DNA from: Lineus longissimus
Taxonomy: Eukaryota; Nemertea; Pilidiophora; Heteronemertea; Lineidae
Direction of reading: 5' to 3'
Length of the DNA: 64,000 bases
Assembly: GCF_910592395.1 (NCBI RefSeq)
Contig: NC_088315.1
Coordinates: forward strand, 11,412,501-11,476,500
Shown here: piece by piece, positions 21,842 through 30,658 of the stretch
How the letters are laid out: each line of letters starts with the position of its first letter
How positions within the stretch are numbered: the stretch's first letter is position 1
The notes under the pieces: generated by a model
What the model was told of the DNA's origin: nothing
Databases searched by the model: none
What the model saw: only the letters and a program-made list of their open reading frames with translations
Program-made: the position numbers and the translations under genes

Positions 21842-22663
21842 ATGAATAATCAGCAAATGAATAGTCAGACATCTGCAGTGATTGAACAACAGATGAAACA
21901 GATTGGTGTTATGAGTCCTGAGAGCTTAGCTCGAGTTGGGGCTTCTAACCAACAGAACACTGGTAGTTACCAACAAAACAGAACTAACTTTCAACAGAAC
22001 TGCTCTACAAATCAACAAGTTACAAACAAGCAGTTGAATAGTTCAAATTTTGTTAATCCTAGTCAAGGAATAGTTAATCCCAGTCAAGGAATAGTCAATT
22101 CTAGTTGCCAACTAGGATCAACCAGCAATCAACAAAATTTGAACTATTTGACTGATAGTGGCCTTAAAGCCAAACAAGACTTAGAGATTCTAGTTGCAAC
22201 TGGTAAAAGCAAGGATTTCCTTAATAAACAAATAACTTTTAATGACTTAGATAATATGACTGAAAAAGAAATCTTAAAACATCATAGAATGTATGAAACA
22301 AAGATGGCTGCCAGACTTAATGATTCTTTGGGTAAGACAGTAATTAAAGCTTACACTAAATTATCAAGGTGGTTATTACCAATAGATGATGAAGATAATC
22401 TTTATCATGATCTTAGAAATGATTATTTGATAACTAACGAGTTGGATAAATGGCTTGGATGGTTGAGTTTGAGAATGGGTCCATTAACTGCACTTGCTTC
22501 AACAACACTTATTACTTTAGGTCATTGTCATGAGGAATCATCTATGAATACATCGAGTATGACTGCATCAAATATGAATACACCAAATATGACTGTCTCT
22601 GAATGTGACAAACCAATAGATGAAAGTCTAGATATCACAGGTAGTGATGATAAAGAAGACTAA
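21842..22663 (+). CDS. Conserved Polinton protein with Gln/Asn-rich N-terminus (273 aa)
   Basis: The first 100 residues are Gln/Asn/Ser-rich with repeated NQQN and NPSQGIV units. Residues from about 108 to 225 form a conserved block including KAKQDLEILVATGKSKDFLN and ILKHHRMYETKMAARLNDSL, then DKWLGWLSLRMG followed by a short hydrophobic stretch. The tail is Met/Thr/Ser-rich. Polinton 2 has a homologue at 44923-45753 with a nearly identical central block, so purifying selection acts on it. No known domain is recognised. A half double-hairpin element (21915-21934) encodes SPESLAR. The start is TTTAAATG. Confidence 0.75.
   Translation: MNNQQMNSQTSAVIEQQMKQIGVMSPESLARVGASNQQNTGSYQQNRTNFQQNCSTNQQVTNKQLNSSNFVNPSQGIVNPSQGIVNSSCQLGSTSNQQNLNYLTDSGLKAKQDLEILVATGKSKDFLNKQITFNDLDNMTEKEILKHHRMYETKMAARLNDSLGKTVIKAYTKLSRWLLPIDDEDNLYHDLRNDYLITNELDKWLGWLSLRMGPLTALASTTLITLGHCHEESSMNTSSMTASNMNTPNMTVSECDKPIDESLDITGSDDKED
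21915..21934 (-). repeat. Partial double-hairpin element
   Basis: Keeps GTCC, spacer TGA and the full GAGC-TTA-GCTC hairpin followed by GA; the left arm of the first stem is degraded. Read as SPESLARV in the 273-aa gene. Confidence 0.65.
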
Positions 22664-22711
22664 ATTAACCTGGTTATGAGAACATAGTTCGAATTAATTT
22701 GGGCAAGATAA

Positions 22712-23278
22712 ATGGAACTTGAAACTGTAACTGATACTACTCGAGATATGCTCTCAGGACAAAGTCCGACTAGGACTACGTCCAGAGAACAAAGTTCGAC
22801 TAAAGTTTCAGTGTCTAAGAAACCTCGATCAGAGAAACAATTAGCATGGTCTAGAGAACTGGGTAGAAGATCTAAGGAATTTAAGAGGATAAAAAAGGAT
22901 AAGACGACATTTAAAGTACAGGACTCCTCACCAAAAAACAGAGTTGTGGAAAAGGAGGAAGAAGAAGTAGAGGAAGAAGAACCACAATCTCAAAATACTG
23001 ATGTATCACTGCGTGAATCTAGTAGTAATACTTATGTCTATGTACTAGGTTTAGGTGCCGTTATTTTAGCAGCATTCATTATGTTTAAGAAACTTCCTAA
23101 AAAAGTAAGTAAAGAGCAGCGATCAGGCTTGAATCGAACTTTGTTCTCTGGACGTAGTCCTAATCGAGCTATGCTCTCAGGACAAAGTCCGAATGAAGCA
23201 GTCATGAATGGATCAATTAACCCTCTTGTTAAACCTGTAGTTAAAGAGAAGAAATGTACTATTCCTTTAATGGAATGA
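22712..23278 (+). CDS. Small single-pass membrane protein with basic motif (188 aa)
   Basis: N-terminal residues 9-30 come from two double-hairpin elements. Next comes the basic motif SEKQLAWSRELGRRSKEFKR (about 36-56), then an acidic run (EEEEVEEEEP), one predicted transmembrane helix (about 109-126, YVYVLGLGAVILAAFIMF) and a basic tail containing two more elements. Polinton 2 has the same layout at 45686-46186 (SEKQIAWSRELGKRSQEFKK plus one helix). The motif and single helix recall small membrane proteins of Polintons; function unknown. The start is GATAAATG. Confidence 0.7.
   Translation: MELETVTDTTRDMLSGQSPTRTTSREQSSTKVSVSKKPRSEKQLAWSRELGRRSKEFKRIKKDKTTFKVQDSSPKNRVVEKEEEEVEEEEPQSQNTDVSLRESSSNTYVYVLGLGAVILAAFIMFKKLPKKVSKEQRSGLNRTLFSGRSPNRAMLSGQSPNEAVMNGSINPLVKPVVKEKKCTIPLME
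22741..22799. repeat. Two double-hairpin elements in membrane-protein gene
   Basis: Forward copy 22741-22769 (DMLSGQSPT) and reverse copy 22773-22799 (RTTSREQSST). The reverse copy has the paired stem change GAAC/GTTC and spacer AGA where TGA would stop the frame. Confidence 0.9.
23134..23192 (+). repeat. Two forward double-hairpin elements
   Basis: Copy 23134-23160 has stem GAAC-TTT-GTTC and GGAC-GTA-GTCC; copy 23164-23192 has GAGC-TAT-GCTC and GGAC-AAA-GTCC. Read as RTLFSGRSPN and RAMLSGQSPN. Confidence 0.9.
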
Positions 23279-23291
23279 TCTCATCAGGTGG

Positions 23292-23389
23292 TCAGACTTC
23301 GTCCTGAGAGCAGAGCTCGAGTCCGAGGTGCTTGTCTTCACCACAAGAGTTTAACTCTATTCGGACTTTGTCCTGAGAGTTTAACTCTA
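23292..23389 (-). repeat. Double-hairpin elements at 3' end of penton-like gene
   Basis: Reverse copy 23292-23320 and a degraded copy 23361-23389 in which the second hairpin has become GTTTAACTC. They supply the C-terminus of the minus-strand gene (LGLELCSQDEV) and its stop. Confidence 0.75.
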
Positions 23390-24320
23390 TTCTTAACTCT
23401 AAAGAAACCTCTGTTCCTCTGAAATTAACTAGCTTACCATTCTCATCAGTGATTTCGAATTTTATGTGATTAGTACACTTATTTATCGTTTTCTTACAAT
23501 TCGGTTCGTATCGCTGCATTTTTATTTGGTCACCATCTTCTACAGGTATGATGCAGAAAATGTTAGATGGTTTATTGTTGTAGAGGGTCTTAGCTTTGTC
23601 AACCAAATTAGCTTGCAGGAATAGATATTTCCTGTAAAAGTTGAGTGGTCTTGTGGAGTAGTATTTTCCTTTCTTGGTGAATTTAGTTTGCTTAAAGCCA
23701 AACCATTCATTCACCACTGTGAGCTGTTTTTCTATCACCTCTCTTATGGTTTTGCTTATTTGAAAACCTTCTGTGTTTCTCTCAAACTCGGTGTGTTCAT
23801 TTTTATCTAACTTGTCTACTTTCAGAGGGTACTCTTTATCCTTTGTAAGTTCAAGGGTTATGTAATTATTGTTATCACATTTGACCTTAACGTGGTTAAT
23901 TCCAATTTCTTTTATGTATTTTTGCCATACCTTACAAAACTCACTTAAACTAAAATGTCGAGAGTATGGAAATGTGTATTTAGTAATGGTGTCTTTAGTT
24001 GTGGTAGATTCATTTTCCAGTTCCCAAACTTTCTTGACTTCCTTTTCAAATGTATCTGTTTCAAGTTCAGGAGCAAATAATGGCCTTAATTCATCATTAC
24101 ACAATAATTGTTTACCTAAGGGCTCATCATTTTTTGTAATTCTGGTTATTTCGACTAGAAATGAGAAAATCCTGACTCCCTCTGGTAGAAAATCACCTGT
24201 CCACCATGAATTGTAAAAGGTTATCGATTTCAAAGTAATGGATTTTATGTCTAATTGGTCTGTTAAGTAGTACTCAAATTTGGCTTCATTACATTCTTGT
24301 TCATTGATTATGAAGTCCAT
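23292..24320 (-). CDS. Second penton-like (single jelly-roll type) protein (342 aa)
   Basis: N-terminal half has KSITLKSITFYNSWW, the middle has PYSRHFSLSEFCKVWQKYI, and the C-terminal region has HIKFEITDENGKLVNFRG. The last motif parallels LNIRLTDEKGDIIDLNG in the penton-like protein at 32940-33707, and both have an early strand-rich segment with F-Y-N, so this is probably a paralogous capsid or vertex protein. That relation is inferred from pattern only. The start is preceded by TTAAATAGAAATG and faces the polymerase start across 56 bp. The C-terminal 30 residues derive from double-hairpin elements. Polinton 2 has a frameshifted copy at 46282-47097. Confidence 0.6.
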   Translation of the reverse strand: MDFIINEQECNEAKFEYYLTDQLDIKSITLKSITFYNSWWTGDFLPEGVRIFSFLVEITRITKNDEPLGKQLLCNDELRPLFAPELETDTFEKEVKKVWELENESTTTKDTITKYTFPYSRHFSLSEFCKVWQKYIKEIGINHVKVKCDNNNYITLELTKDKEYPLKVDKLDKNEHTEFERNTEGFQISKTIREVIEKQLTVVNEWFGFKQTKFTKKGKYYSTRPLNFYRKYLFLQANLVDKAKTLYNNKPSNIFCIIPVEDGDQIKMQRYEPNCKKTINKCTNHIKFEITDENGKLVNFRGTEVSLELRIELNSQDKVRIELNSCGEDKHLGLELCSQDEV

Positions 24321-24814
24321 TTCTATTTAATTCAAGAGATTTATTGAATTTAATAAATTTTAATCTAATAAATAGAATGACTGATAAGAATCAGAAAATA
24401 CTTTGCACTACATGTGACAAGTACATATCCTACAATAATATGGCTATTCACAGGAGAACCAAAGGTCACTTAAGTAAATTAAATCCGGATTATGTGCCTC
24501 TTGCTCAACCCCGAGCCCAATCACTGATCCCTAAAACTATGGATAAGAAACTTGCATTTGAGGAAAATGAGCTAGATGGCATAAAGAAAGTGAGTGGAAT
24601 AGAAATAGTAAAACAATTTGGAAAGCCTGTAGTCACCATTAGTTTGAAGATTGACAGAGAAGCTAAACAAGTGTATGAATACAGAGATAAATTAGAGGAG
24701 GTATTATTTCAACTCAATGATTACCATCACAAAATTAGCATATCAGTATTTGCTCAGTTTGATCGACCTTTGGTCGAAGAGCAGAGCATTGATCGTCAAG
24801 GTGAAAGTGTAACC

Positions 24815-24872
24815 CGGACTACGTCCAGAGAGCATAGCTCGATTAGGACTACGTCCAGAGAACAAAGTTCGA
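24815..24872 (-). repeat. Two reverse double-hairpin elements in polymerase linker
   Basis: Copies 24815-24842 (RTTSREHSS) and 24845-24872 (RTTSREQSS, stem GAAC/GTTC). Both have spacer AGA, avoiding in-frame TGA. Confidence 0.9.
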
Positions 24873-25175
24873 CACACCCCATACAGTCTCCAATGGAAAG
24901 CATAATTTCAAGGAACCAGGCAATTTATGCCATAACCAACCAGTTAAACTACATTAAGACACAGATTGAGGAAAGGTACTTTCAAGGGTCTGGACTTACA
25001 CTGAACAAAATAGAGTCTTGTAACATGACCATCTGTTCTTACAAGAGGTGTAAAGGTGGTCATTACACTAAATTACCATTTAAAACAAAAGCAGTAATAA
25101 ATGTGGAATCAAATGACAATAAATGTTTTCTCTGGTCTTTATTCGCCGCTAAATATCTGAAAGAAAATCCAGAGA

Positions 25176-25203
25176 CGGACTTTGTCCTGAGAGCAGAGCT
25201 CGA
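25176..25203 (-). repeat. Double-hairpin element in polymerase gene
   Basis: Reverse copy read TDFVLRAELE. Spacer TGA is out of frame here, and the loop gives GAG rather than TAG. Confidence 0.85.
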
Positions 25204-25238
25204 GAGTACATTAAATATTACTACCGATATGCTAGAAA

Positions 25239-25265
25239 TGACTTCGTCACGAGAACAGAGTTCGA
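25239..25265 (-). repeat. Double-hairpin element in polymerase gene, variant stems
   Basis: Reverse copy with both stems changed in pairs: TGAC-TTC-GTCA and GAAC-AGA-GTTC. Spacer CGA avoids an in-frame TGA; read MTSSREQSS. Neither this nor the 25176 copy exists in the Polinton 2 polymerase. Confidence 0.85.
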
Positions 25266-25744
25266 AAACTACTGATATCAAAATCAAATCATTTCCTGTA
25301 TGTATTCAAAAGGATATTCCTAAGATAGAGAGTGATAATAATCTCAAGATTAATGTGTTCAAGTTAGAGAACGAATGGGCTAAGAGCACCTGTGAGGCAA
25401 AACTAGAACCTCTCTACCTGTCGAAGAATTATGATGATGATGATGTCATCGATCTGTTGTATTTCAAGGACCATTTCATGTACATAAGAGACATCAATCT
25501 TTTCTTCAGGACACTAGCTCATAGAGTGTATCTTTGCAGGAGATGCATGAATTACTTTTACAGGAAGTCAACACTAGATAAGCATAAAAAGAAATGTGGA
25601 GAACACGATTACTGTAAGATTACTTTGCCTTCACCTAACAGTAAATGGTCACAAATCAAATTTGAAAAACACTCATTCAAAAATAGAGTTCCGTTTGTGA
25701 TCTATGCTGATTTCGAAGCGATAAGCACAACAGTCAATGATAAC

Positions 25745-25760
25745 TCGAGCTCTGCTCTCA
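25745..25760 (+). repeat. Half double-hairpin element, polymerase gene
   Basis: Forward GAGC-TCT-GCTC hairpin with a decayed second half. Polinton 2 has a full element at the same codon position (53753-53781) but in the opposite orientation relative to the gene. Confidence 0.6.
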
Positions 25761-28152
25761 CAACTCAGACAGATACCACTGTTACCACTAAAAAACGTTT
25801 TAAACAAAATGCATCAGCTGTTGGTGTTTATGTTCACTCAGACTACACCTTTACAGTAGCCAGTATGTGTCTCACAGGGGTGCTGATGTTGTAGATGTGT
25901 TCTGTAATTGGTTAATCAGGATGGAAGAACAATTCTCTAATTTATTGAACTGTAACTTTCCTCTAACAATGACAGATGAAGACTGGCATAAATATCAATT
26001 AGAAACACATTGTTACTATTGTAATCAACCTTTGGGATATGACAAGGTCAAGGATCATGATCACTACTGTGGTAGATATCGAGGTGCTGCTCACAACTCG
26101 TGTAATTTGAATGAAAAGAAAGCTATGTTTGTTCCAGTGTTTTTTCACAATCTCAGTAATTACAATTCTCACTTATTTATTAAAGAATTAATGACTAAGC
26201 TACCGAAGTACAAGAAACTGAAAATACTTGCCAAAACATCAGAGGAATACATCTCATTTCAGTTCGGTTGTTTCAGGTTTTTGGACTCGTACAGATTCCT
26301 GCAGTCCAGTTTAGACAACATAACCAAATCAATGTTGGATGATGATTTTAAAATTACCAGACAGCTGTTCCCAAATACCACTGACTTTAAGCTATTGAGG
26401 AAGAAGGGTTCAGTACCTTACTCTTTTTACACATCACATGAAAGCTACAATGTTACTTACCTAGAAAAGTCTATGTTTTTTGACGAATTGAAAAATGAAA
26501 TGGCACCTGATTCTACCTATGATGAGGCTAAGGTAATATGGGATCATTTCAAGATCAGGAATCACGGTGAGTTCATTGACCTCTACCTCAAAACTGATGT
26601 GATCCTTTTAGCTGATTTATTTGAGAAATTCAGGGATGTCAATTTGAACTACTTTCAGATAGATCCATGTCACTGTTACTCGGCACCAGGCCTAACCTGG
26701 CAAGCTGGTTTGAAGTACACAGGAATAAACCTAGAACTACTGACTGATACCAACATCTTACTTACTTTTGAGAAAGCAATACGAGGTGGAATTTCGGGTG
26801 TTATGGGAACAAGACATGTCAAGGCAGATGAACACCACAAACTACTCTACGTAGACGCAAATAATCTCTACGGCTGGTCCATGATGGAACCTCAACCCTA
26901 TGGTAGTTTTGAAATGATAGATATTGATCCACTTAACATGAATGTTATCAGTAAAGAGCAGATTATGGCAATTCCAAGTGATAGTGAAGTAGGCTACTTC
27001 TTAGAGGTGGATTTGGAGTATCCAGGAAATATTAAATTTAAGTCAAGGAACTTTCCATTCTGTCCCGAATCTCTCTTTATTGAAGATGATGAATTAAGTC
27101 CTTACCAGAGAGAGTTACTGGGCGATGATAAAAAATCAAATGTAGAGAAACTAATACTAACACAAAAGGATAAAACTAATTACATAGTGCATTACAGAAT
27201 GCTACAATTTTACCTCAAGCACGGAATGGTACTTAAGAGGGTTCATTCAGTGATAAGCTTTAAACAATCAAAGTGGTTAGCACCATACATTGATTTTAAC
27301 ACTAAAAGACGTATGGATTCTAAGACTGATTTTGAGAAAGACTATTTTAAGCTCATGAATAATGCGTTCTACGGAAAGACTTGTGAGAATGTAAGGAACA
27401 GGGTTGAAATTGAATTTGTATCGGACGGGGAGAGAGCCAGGAATGTAATGGCCAATCCCAGGTTTTCATCGATATGCGTATTTGACGAACATAATGCTGC
27501 TATTAGCATGAGGAAAACATCAATAAAATTCAACAAACCAATCTACATAGGAGCTTCAGTACTTGAATTGTCTAAATTATTAATGTATGAATTCTATTAT
27601 GAAGTTCTTCAACCGTACTTTGGTGAGAAAAATATTGAACTACTGTATCTAGATACAGATTCCTTTGTACTTAACATTAATACTGATGACTTAACTAAAG
27701 ACTTAAAGGAGTTGAAACACTATTTTGACTTCAGTAATTATCCAAAAGATCATACACTCTATGACACCAGTAAGAAGAAGGTACCAGGCTACTTTAAGGA
27801 TGAGCTAGGAGGAGTAGAGATGACTGAATTCATTGCCCTGAGAAGTAAGATGTACGCTTACAGAACAAAAGATTACGATTCTAAGAAATTGAAGGGTATT
27901 GCCAAGAATGTAGTAAGGAGAAATATCTCATTTGATGACTATGTTGATTGTCTTGAAAAGAGTAGGTCATTTTACCACAAGATGAGACACTTAAGATCAG
28001 ATAAACACCAAATCTATTTGGAAGAAGTTGACAAAAAAAGCCTCAGTCCTTTTGATGACAAGAGGTTCATACTTGAAGATGGAATAAGCACCTTACCATT
28101 TGGAATGTATTATGAAGGCTACATAGATTACAGCGATTCAAACTTCGCTTGA

Positions 28153-28462
28153 GTCCGACTTCGTCTTGAGAGCATAGCTCGAGTTGCAAAAATCATTATT
28201 CGGACTTTGTCCTAGTCGAGCTTTGACCTGAGAGCAGAGCTCGATTAAACTAATGAATAGGGTGGTGCTGATGGTAGTGCTACTTGGTGAAATTCATCCC
28301 TAACACCAAAGTAATGATAATAGTGATAGTGATACACCACATTAGGATTAGGACTATTTAGTCGGACTTCGTCCTCGGGACCTTGTCCTAGTCCGACTTC
28401 GTCTTGAGAGCATAGCTCGAGTCGAACTTTGTTCTCTGGACGTAGTCCGGGTCCTGTTTGAT
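28153..28462. promoter_or_regulatory. Intergenic block packed with double-hairpin elements
   Basis: Between the convergent 3' ends of the polymerase and the 219-aa gene lie a reverse copy (28154-28182), a compound copy (28200-28244), and a cluster (28372-28449) with a half copy, a full reverse copy and a forward copy with GAAC-TTT-GTTC. Non-coding reverse copies here keep GCATAGCTC, which coding copies avoid when it would be in frame. The hairpins might act in transcript 3' ends; this is untested. Confidence 0.6.
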
Positions 28463-29122
28463 TTACTGAACTTTTAGTTTTTCTAGCATCTCTGTCTGTG
28501 CTAGTTTTTTTCCTTCTTCTAAAAAAGTCTTCTTTAAAGACTCTACATCAACAGCTGAACTTGCCTCCCTTTGTTTTTTCCTAATGGCATTTTTCATCGA
28601 AATGTATTTCTCCTTCTCCTTGAGAATCAAAGTAAACTCATCTGTAGATATGTGAGAATCGGTTAAGGCTTTACTAACCAAATCATTGATTGTGTTCAGT
28701 TTTGAAATTGCCAACATTCTGATATTCTCATGCTTTTCAATTTTCCTTAGAATATTCTTTTTCTCCCAGCCTAAGGCTGATGAAATAATGGCACTACCTA
28801 TTGTTACGCCACCCAAAGCTAAGCCTATCGGTGCCGTGATGACACCAGCTAGAGCGGAAACACCAACAGATCCGGCTGCTACGCTAGTTAAATTAAGGAA
28901 ATGGCTAATGCCAGTAATTACGCTAAATGCTTTTTTGTACTTTGAAAATATCTTTCTTCTAAATTCAATCTCGCTTTCTAAGAAACTCTTAACCTCACAT
29001 ATTTGTTGTAGTCTGAAAGCCTGAGGGTTACTTTCTGTATGCTTTTCAGACCTTTCATAGTTCAATTGACTTTCAGAGTTTAAATTACTTAAATCTGGAT
29101 AAACCTTATTGTCTCCATCCAT
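28463..29122 (-). CDS. Conserved Polinton membrane protein (219 aa)
   Basis: An acidic N-terminus (YPDLSNLN) is followed by a helical region (FLESEIEFRRKIFSKYKKAF), then a Gly/Ala-rich hydrophobic segment of two helices (about residues 73-112, with VSALAGVITAPIGLALGGV), then a second helical part (KIEKHENIRMLAISKLNTIN and STDEFTLILKEKEKY) and a basic tail. This arrangement recurs in uncharacterised invertebrate Polinton proteins. A pore- or membrane-disrupting role is possible, not shown. The start is AATTAAATGG. Polinton 2 carries a decayed copy (55160-55829) with mutated start and internal stop. Confidence 0.75.
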   Translation of the reverse strand: MDGDNKVYPDLSNLNSESQLNYERSEKHTESNPQAFRLQQICEVKSFLESEIEFRRKIFSKYKKAFSVITGISHFLNLTSVAAGSVGVSALAGVITAPIGLALGGVTIGSAIISSALGWEKKNILRKIEKHENIRMLAISKLNTINDLVSKALTDSHISTDEFTLILKEKEKYISMKNAIRKKQREASSAVDVESLKKTFLEEGKKLAQTEMLEKLKVQ

Positions 29123-29126
29123 TTAA

Positions 29127-29378
29127 TTAGTGGGAATAACTAGAATCAGTTGTTCTGTCATTTCTAGTGTTTAGTGTTGATCCTACAGACACTACAGGTT
29201 TTTGAAGTACATTAAATTTTAAAGGTTTTTCTGTCCCAGCAGGCACAGCAGGTTTTAAAGGTTTTTCGGGACCAGACTCCAACTTTGACTCTACTTCTGC
29301 CTCTAATTCTCTATGAAATCGTTCTAATCTTTCTTTCCGATTACGTGGTCGTTTTGTGTAACCCCAAGTTCTATTCAT
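29127..29378 (-). CDS. Small basic protein (83 aa)
   Basis: Starts MNRTWGYTKRPRNRKERLER, then a repeat-like PEKPLKPAV region and an Asn/Arg/Thr/Ser tail. Conserved at both ends with Polinton 2 (55835-56065, 76 aa), differing mainly in the number of KPAV/QKPVV units. Its stop lies 4 bp before the start of the 219-aa gene, in the same orientation. Start TTAAATGA. A basic packaging or core peptide is one possibility; unknown. Confidence 0.65.
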   Translation of the reverse strand: MNRTWGYTKRPRNRKERLERFHRELEAEVESKLESGPEKPLKPAVPAGTEKPLKFNVLQKPVVSVGSTLNTRNDRTTDSSYSH

Positions 29379-29397
29379 TTAATTAAGTAAAATAAAA

Positions 29398-30570
29398 TCA
29401 ATTCACTGCAAAGAGTAAATTTCTTTCAAGTCTATTATTCAACTTAATCACCTCGTTTATGATTTCTGTCTGACTACATATGTTAATGTTCTGGTTCATT
29501 CTCATGTTATTATTTAAATTCGATAATCTATCAAGCAGAATCATATTTTCATCACGGAGATAATCCCCGAAATGCTGTGATATCACTATTTTCCAATCTG
29601 GTATTACATCCTGGTCTCGAAAGACAAACCAGTTTTCACTTCTCATCTTTACCATGAAATCCATTGACCTATCCAATTGATCCTTAAATAGTGTGTAGTC
29701 TACTTTAGCACTCTTCTGTCTGTTTTCTGTCTTTTCCATTGGTCTAATGTTAAACCAAGCAAAGCACAGTTCAGGTTTATCTTTGAATTCCTTGATTGGT
29801 AAGACATGATCCAACTCTTCTTCTACTATTCGAACTCTGTTCTCGGGACTTTGTCCTATTGTAGATAGACTCCTCTGGTACTCTAACCACTGTGAGAAGA
29901 AACTGTCTGTACATCCTAGATTGAATGATGAATTACCGGTCGGACTTCGTCCTGAGAGCAGAGCTCGATTACACTCTCCCTTAGAAATGCGGTTTAGACC
30001 AACTCTAATTTTGTGTCTGTCTCTATTACCATTTTGGTCAAGGTAATCCTTTTTGTAATATGAATTAAAACATGATCTACAGTTACCTCTATTTCCGTCT
30101 TTACCAAATTCACCATCACTTAGTAATTTATTTTCATAACATTTATTACATCCCTTGATTTTACTTGAACCACATTCTTTACAGTAATCAAGTAGTTTAT
30201 TACGCCTGTTCTTTTCAAAATTAATTTCAGGTTTCTTTTCACAGCACTTAACACAATAAATTGTAGGTTGATTTTCCATGTTTTGATTCATCATATTATT
30301 CTGATTTATCATATTTTGATTTTCCATATTTTGATTTTCCATGTTTTGATTTTCCATGTTTTGATTTAAGATAAACTGATTTATCATATTTTGATTTAAC
30401 ATAATCTGATTTATCATATTTTGATTTAACATATTATTTTGATGCAAATAATACAAAAACTTCTGAATATTCTGATTCATCATATTATCATAATTCATCA
30501 TATTATTCTGATTCATCATACCATTTTGATTCATAATACCATTTTGATTATCAAATATTGCTCCATCCAT
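29398..30570 (-). CDS. Zinc-ribbon plus HNH-type nuclease-like protein (390 aa)
   Basis: Residues 1-105 are built of NQNM/NMMN/NMEN repeats. Then come paired Cys motifs (CVKCCEKK, CKECG, CNKCYENK, CRSCF) forming zinc-binding units, and a C-terminal HNH-like core: ELDHVLPIKEF (Asp-His), CFAWFNIRPMEKTENRQKS (Asn pair and Lys). The layout fits an HNH endonuclease, which could nick DNA during replication or act against other DNA; this is an inference. Polinton 2's copy (56270-57133) has the same Cys and HNH residues but lacks the Asn-rich repeat. Two double-hairpin elements lie between zinc and HNH parts (29830-29858, IGQSPENRVRIV; 29940-29968, NRALLSGRSPTG). Confidence 0.7.
   Translation of the reverse strand: MDGAIFDNQNGIMNQNGMMNQNNMMNYDNMMNQNIQKFLYYLHQNNMLNQNMINQIMLNQNMINQFILNQNMENQNMENQNMENQNMINQNNMMNQNMENQPTIYCVKCCEKKPEINFEKNRRNKLLDYCKECGSSKIKGCNKCYENKLLSDGEFGKDGNRGNCRSCFNSYYKKDYLDQNGNRDRHKIRVGLNRISKGECNRALLSGRSPTGNSSFNLGCTDSFFSQWLEYQRSLSTIGQSPENRVRIVEEELDHVLPIKEFKDKPELCFAWFNIRPMEKTENRQKSAKVDYTLFKDQLDRSMDFMVKMRSENWFVFRDQDVIPDWKIVISQHFGDYLRDENMILLDRLSNLNNNMRMNQNINICSQTEIINEVIKLNNRLERNLLFAVN
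29830..29858 (+). repeat. Double-hairpin element shared by both Polintons
   Basis: Hairpins GAAC-TCT-GTTC and GGAC-TTT-GTCC. Same codon position, orientation and nearly the same sequence as 56648-56676 in Polinton 2, so this insertion predates their split. Confidence 0.85.
29940..29968 (-). repeat. Double-hairpin element in HNH-type gene
   Basis: Reverse on the plus strand, forward in the gene: RALLSGRSPT. Polinton 2 has an element within a few codons (56753-56779) but read in another frame. Confidence 0.85.
30280..30565. repeat. Minisatellite coding for Asn/Met repeats
   Basis: Repeats based on CATATTTTGATT / CATGTTTTGATTTTC units encode NQNM-type tracts at the N-terminus of the HNH-type protein. 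Absent from the Polinton 2 homologue. Confidence 0.75.
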
Positions 30571-30658
30571 TTCTTTCTTTATTTAGTAGGACATTTTTTT
30601 TTTAAATTACGTTTTTCGAACTTGTTCTTGTGACTTAAGTCACTTTAGAGACTTTATT

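Larger units (their letters stand above)
24377..28152 (+). pseudogene. Protein-primed DNA polymerase B (frameshifted)
   Basis: A protein-primed family B polymerase that would copy the element from its ends. I place the start at 24377 (MTDKNQKILC), as in Polinton 2, not the ATG at 24344. Visible parts: N-terminal C2H2-like CTTCDKYISYNNMAIHRRTKGH; exonuclease I (YADFEAIS, about 25704); a C-x2-C plus DHDHYCGRYRGAAHNSCN module; exonuclease II (NLSNYNSHLF, about 26150); exonuclease III (YLKTDVILL, about 26584); palm motif A (DANNLYG, 26854), motif B (NNAFYGKTC, 27358) and motif C (DTDSF, 27652). Compared with Polinton 2, about 4 bases are missing near 25845-25867, shifting the frame. Exonuclease II has Asn where Polinton 2 has the catalytic Asp. 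Five double-hairpin copies sit in variable linkers, none in the palm. Confidence 0.93.
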
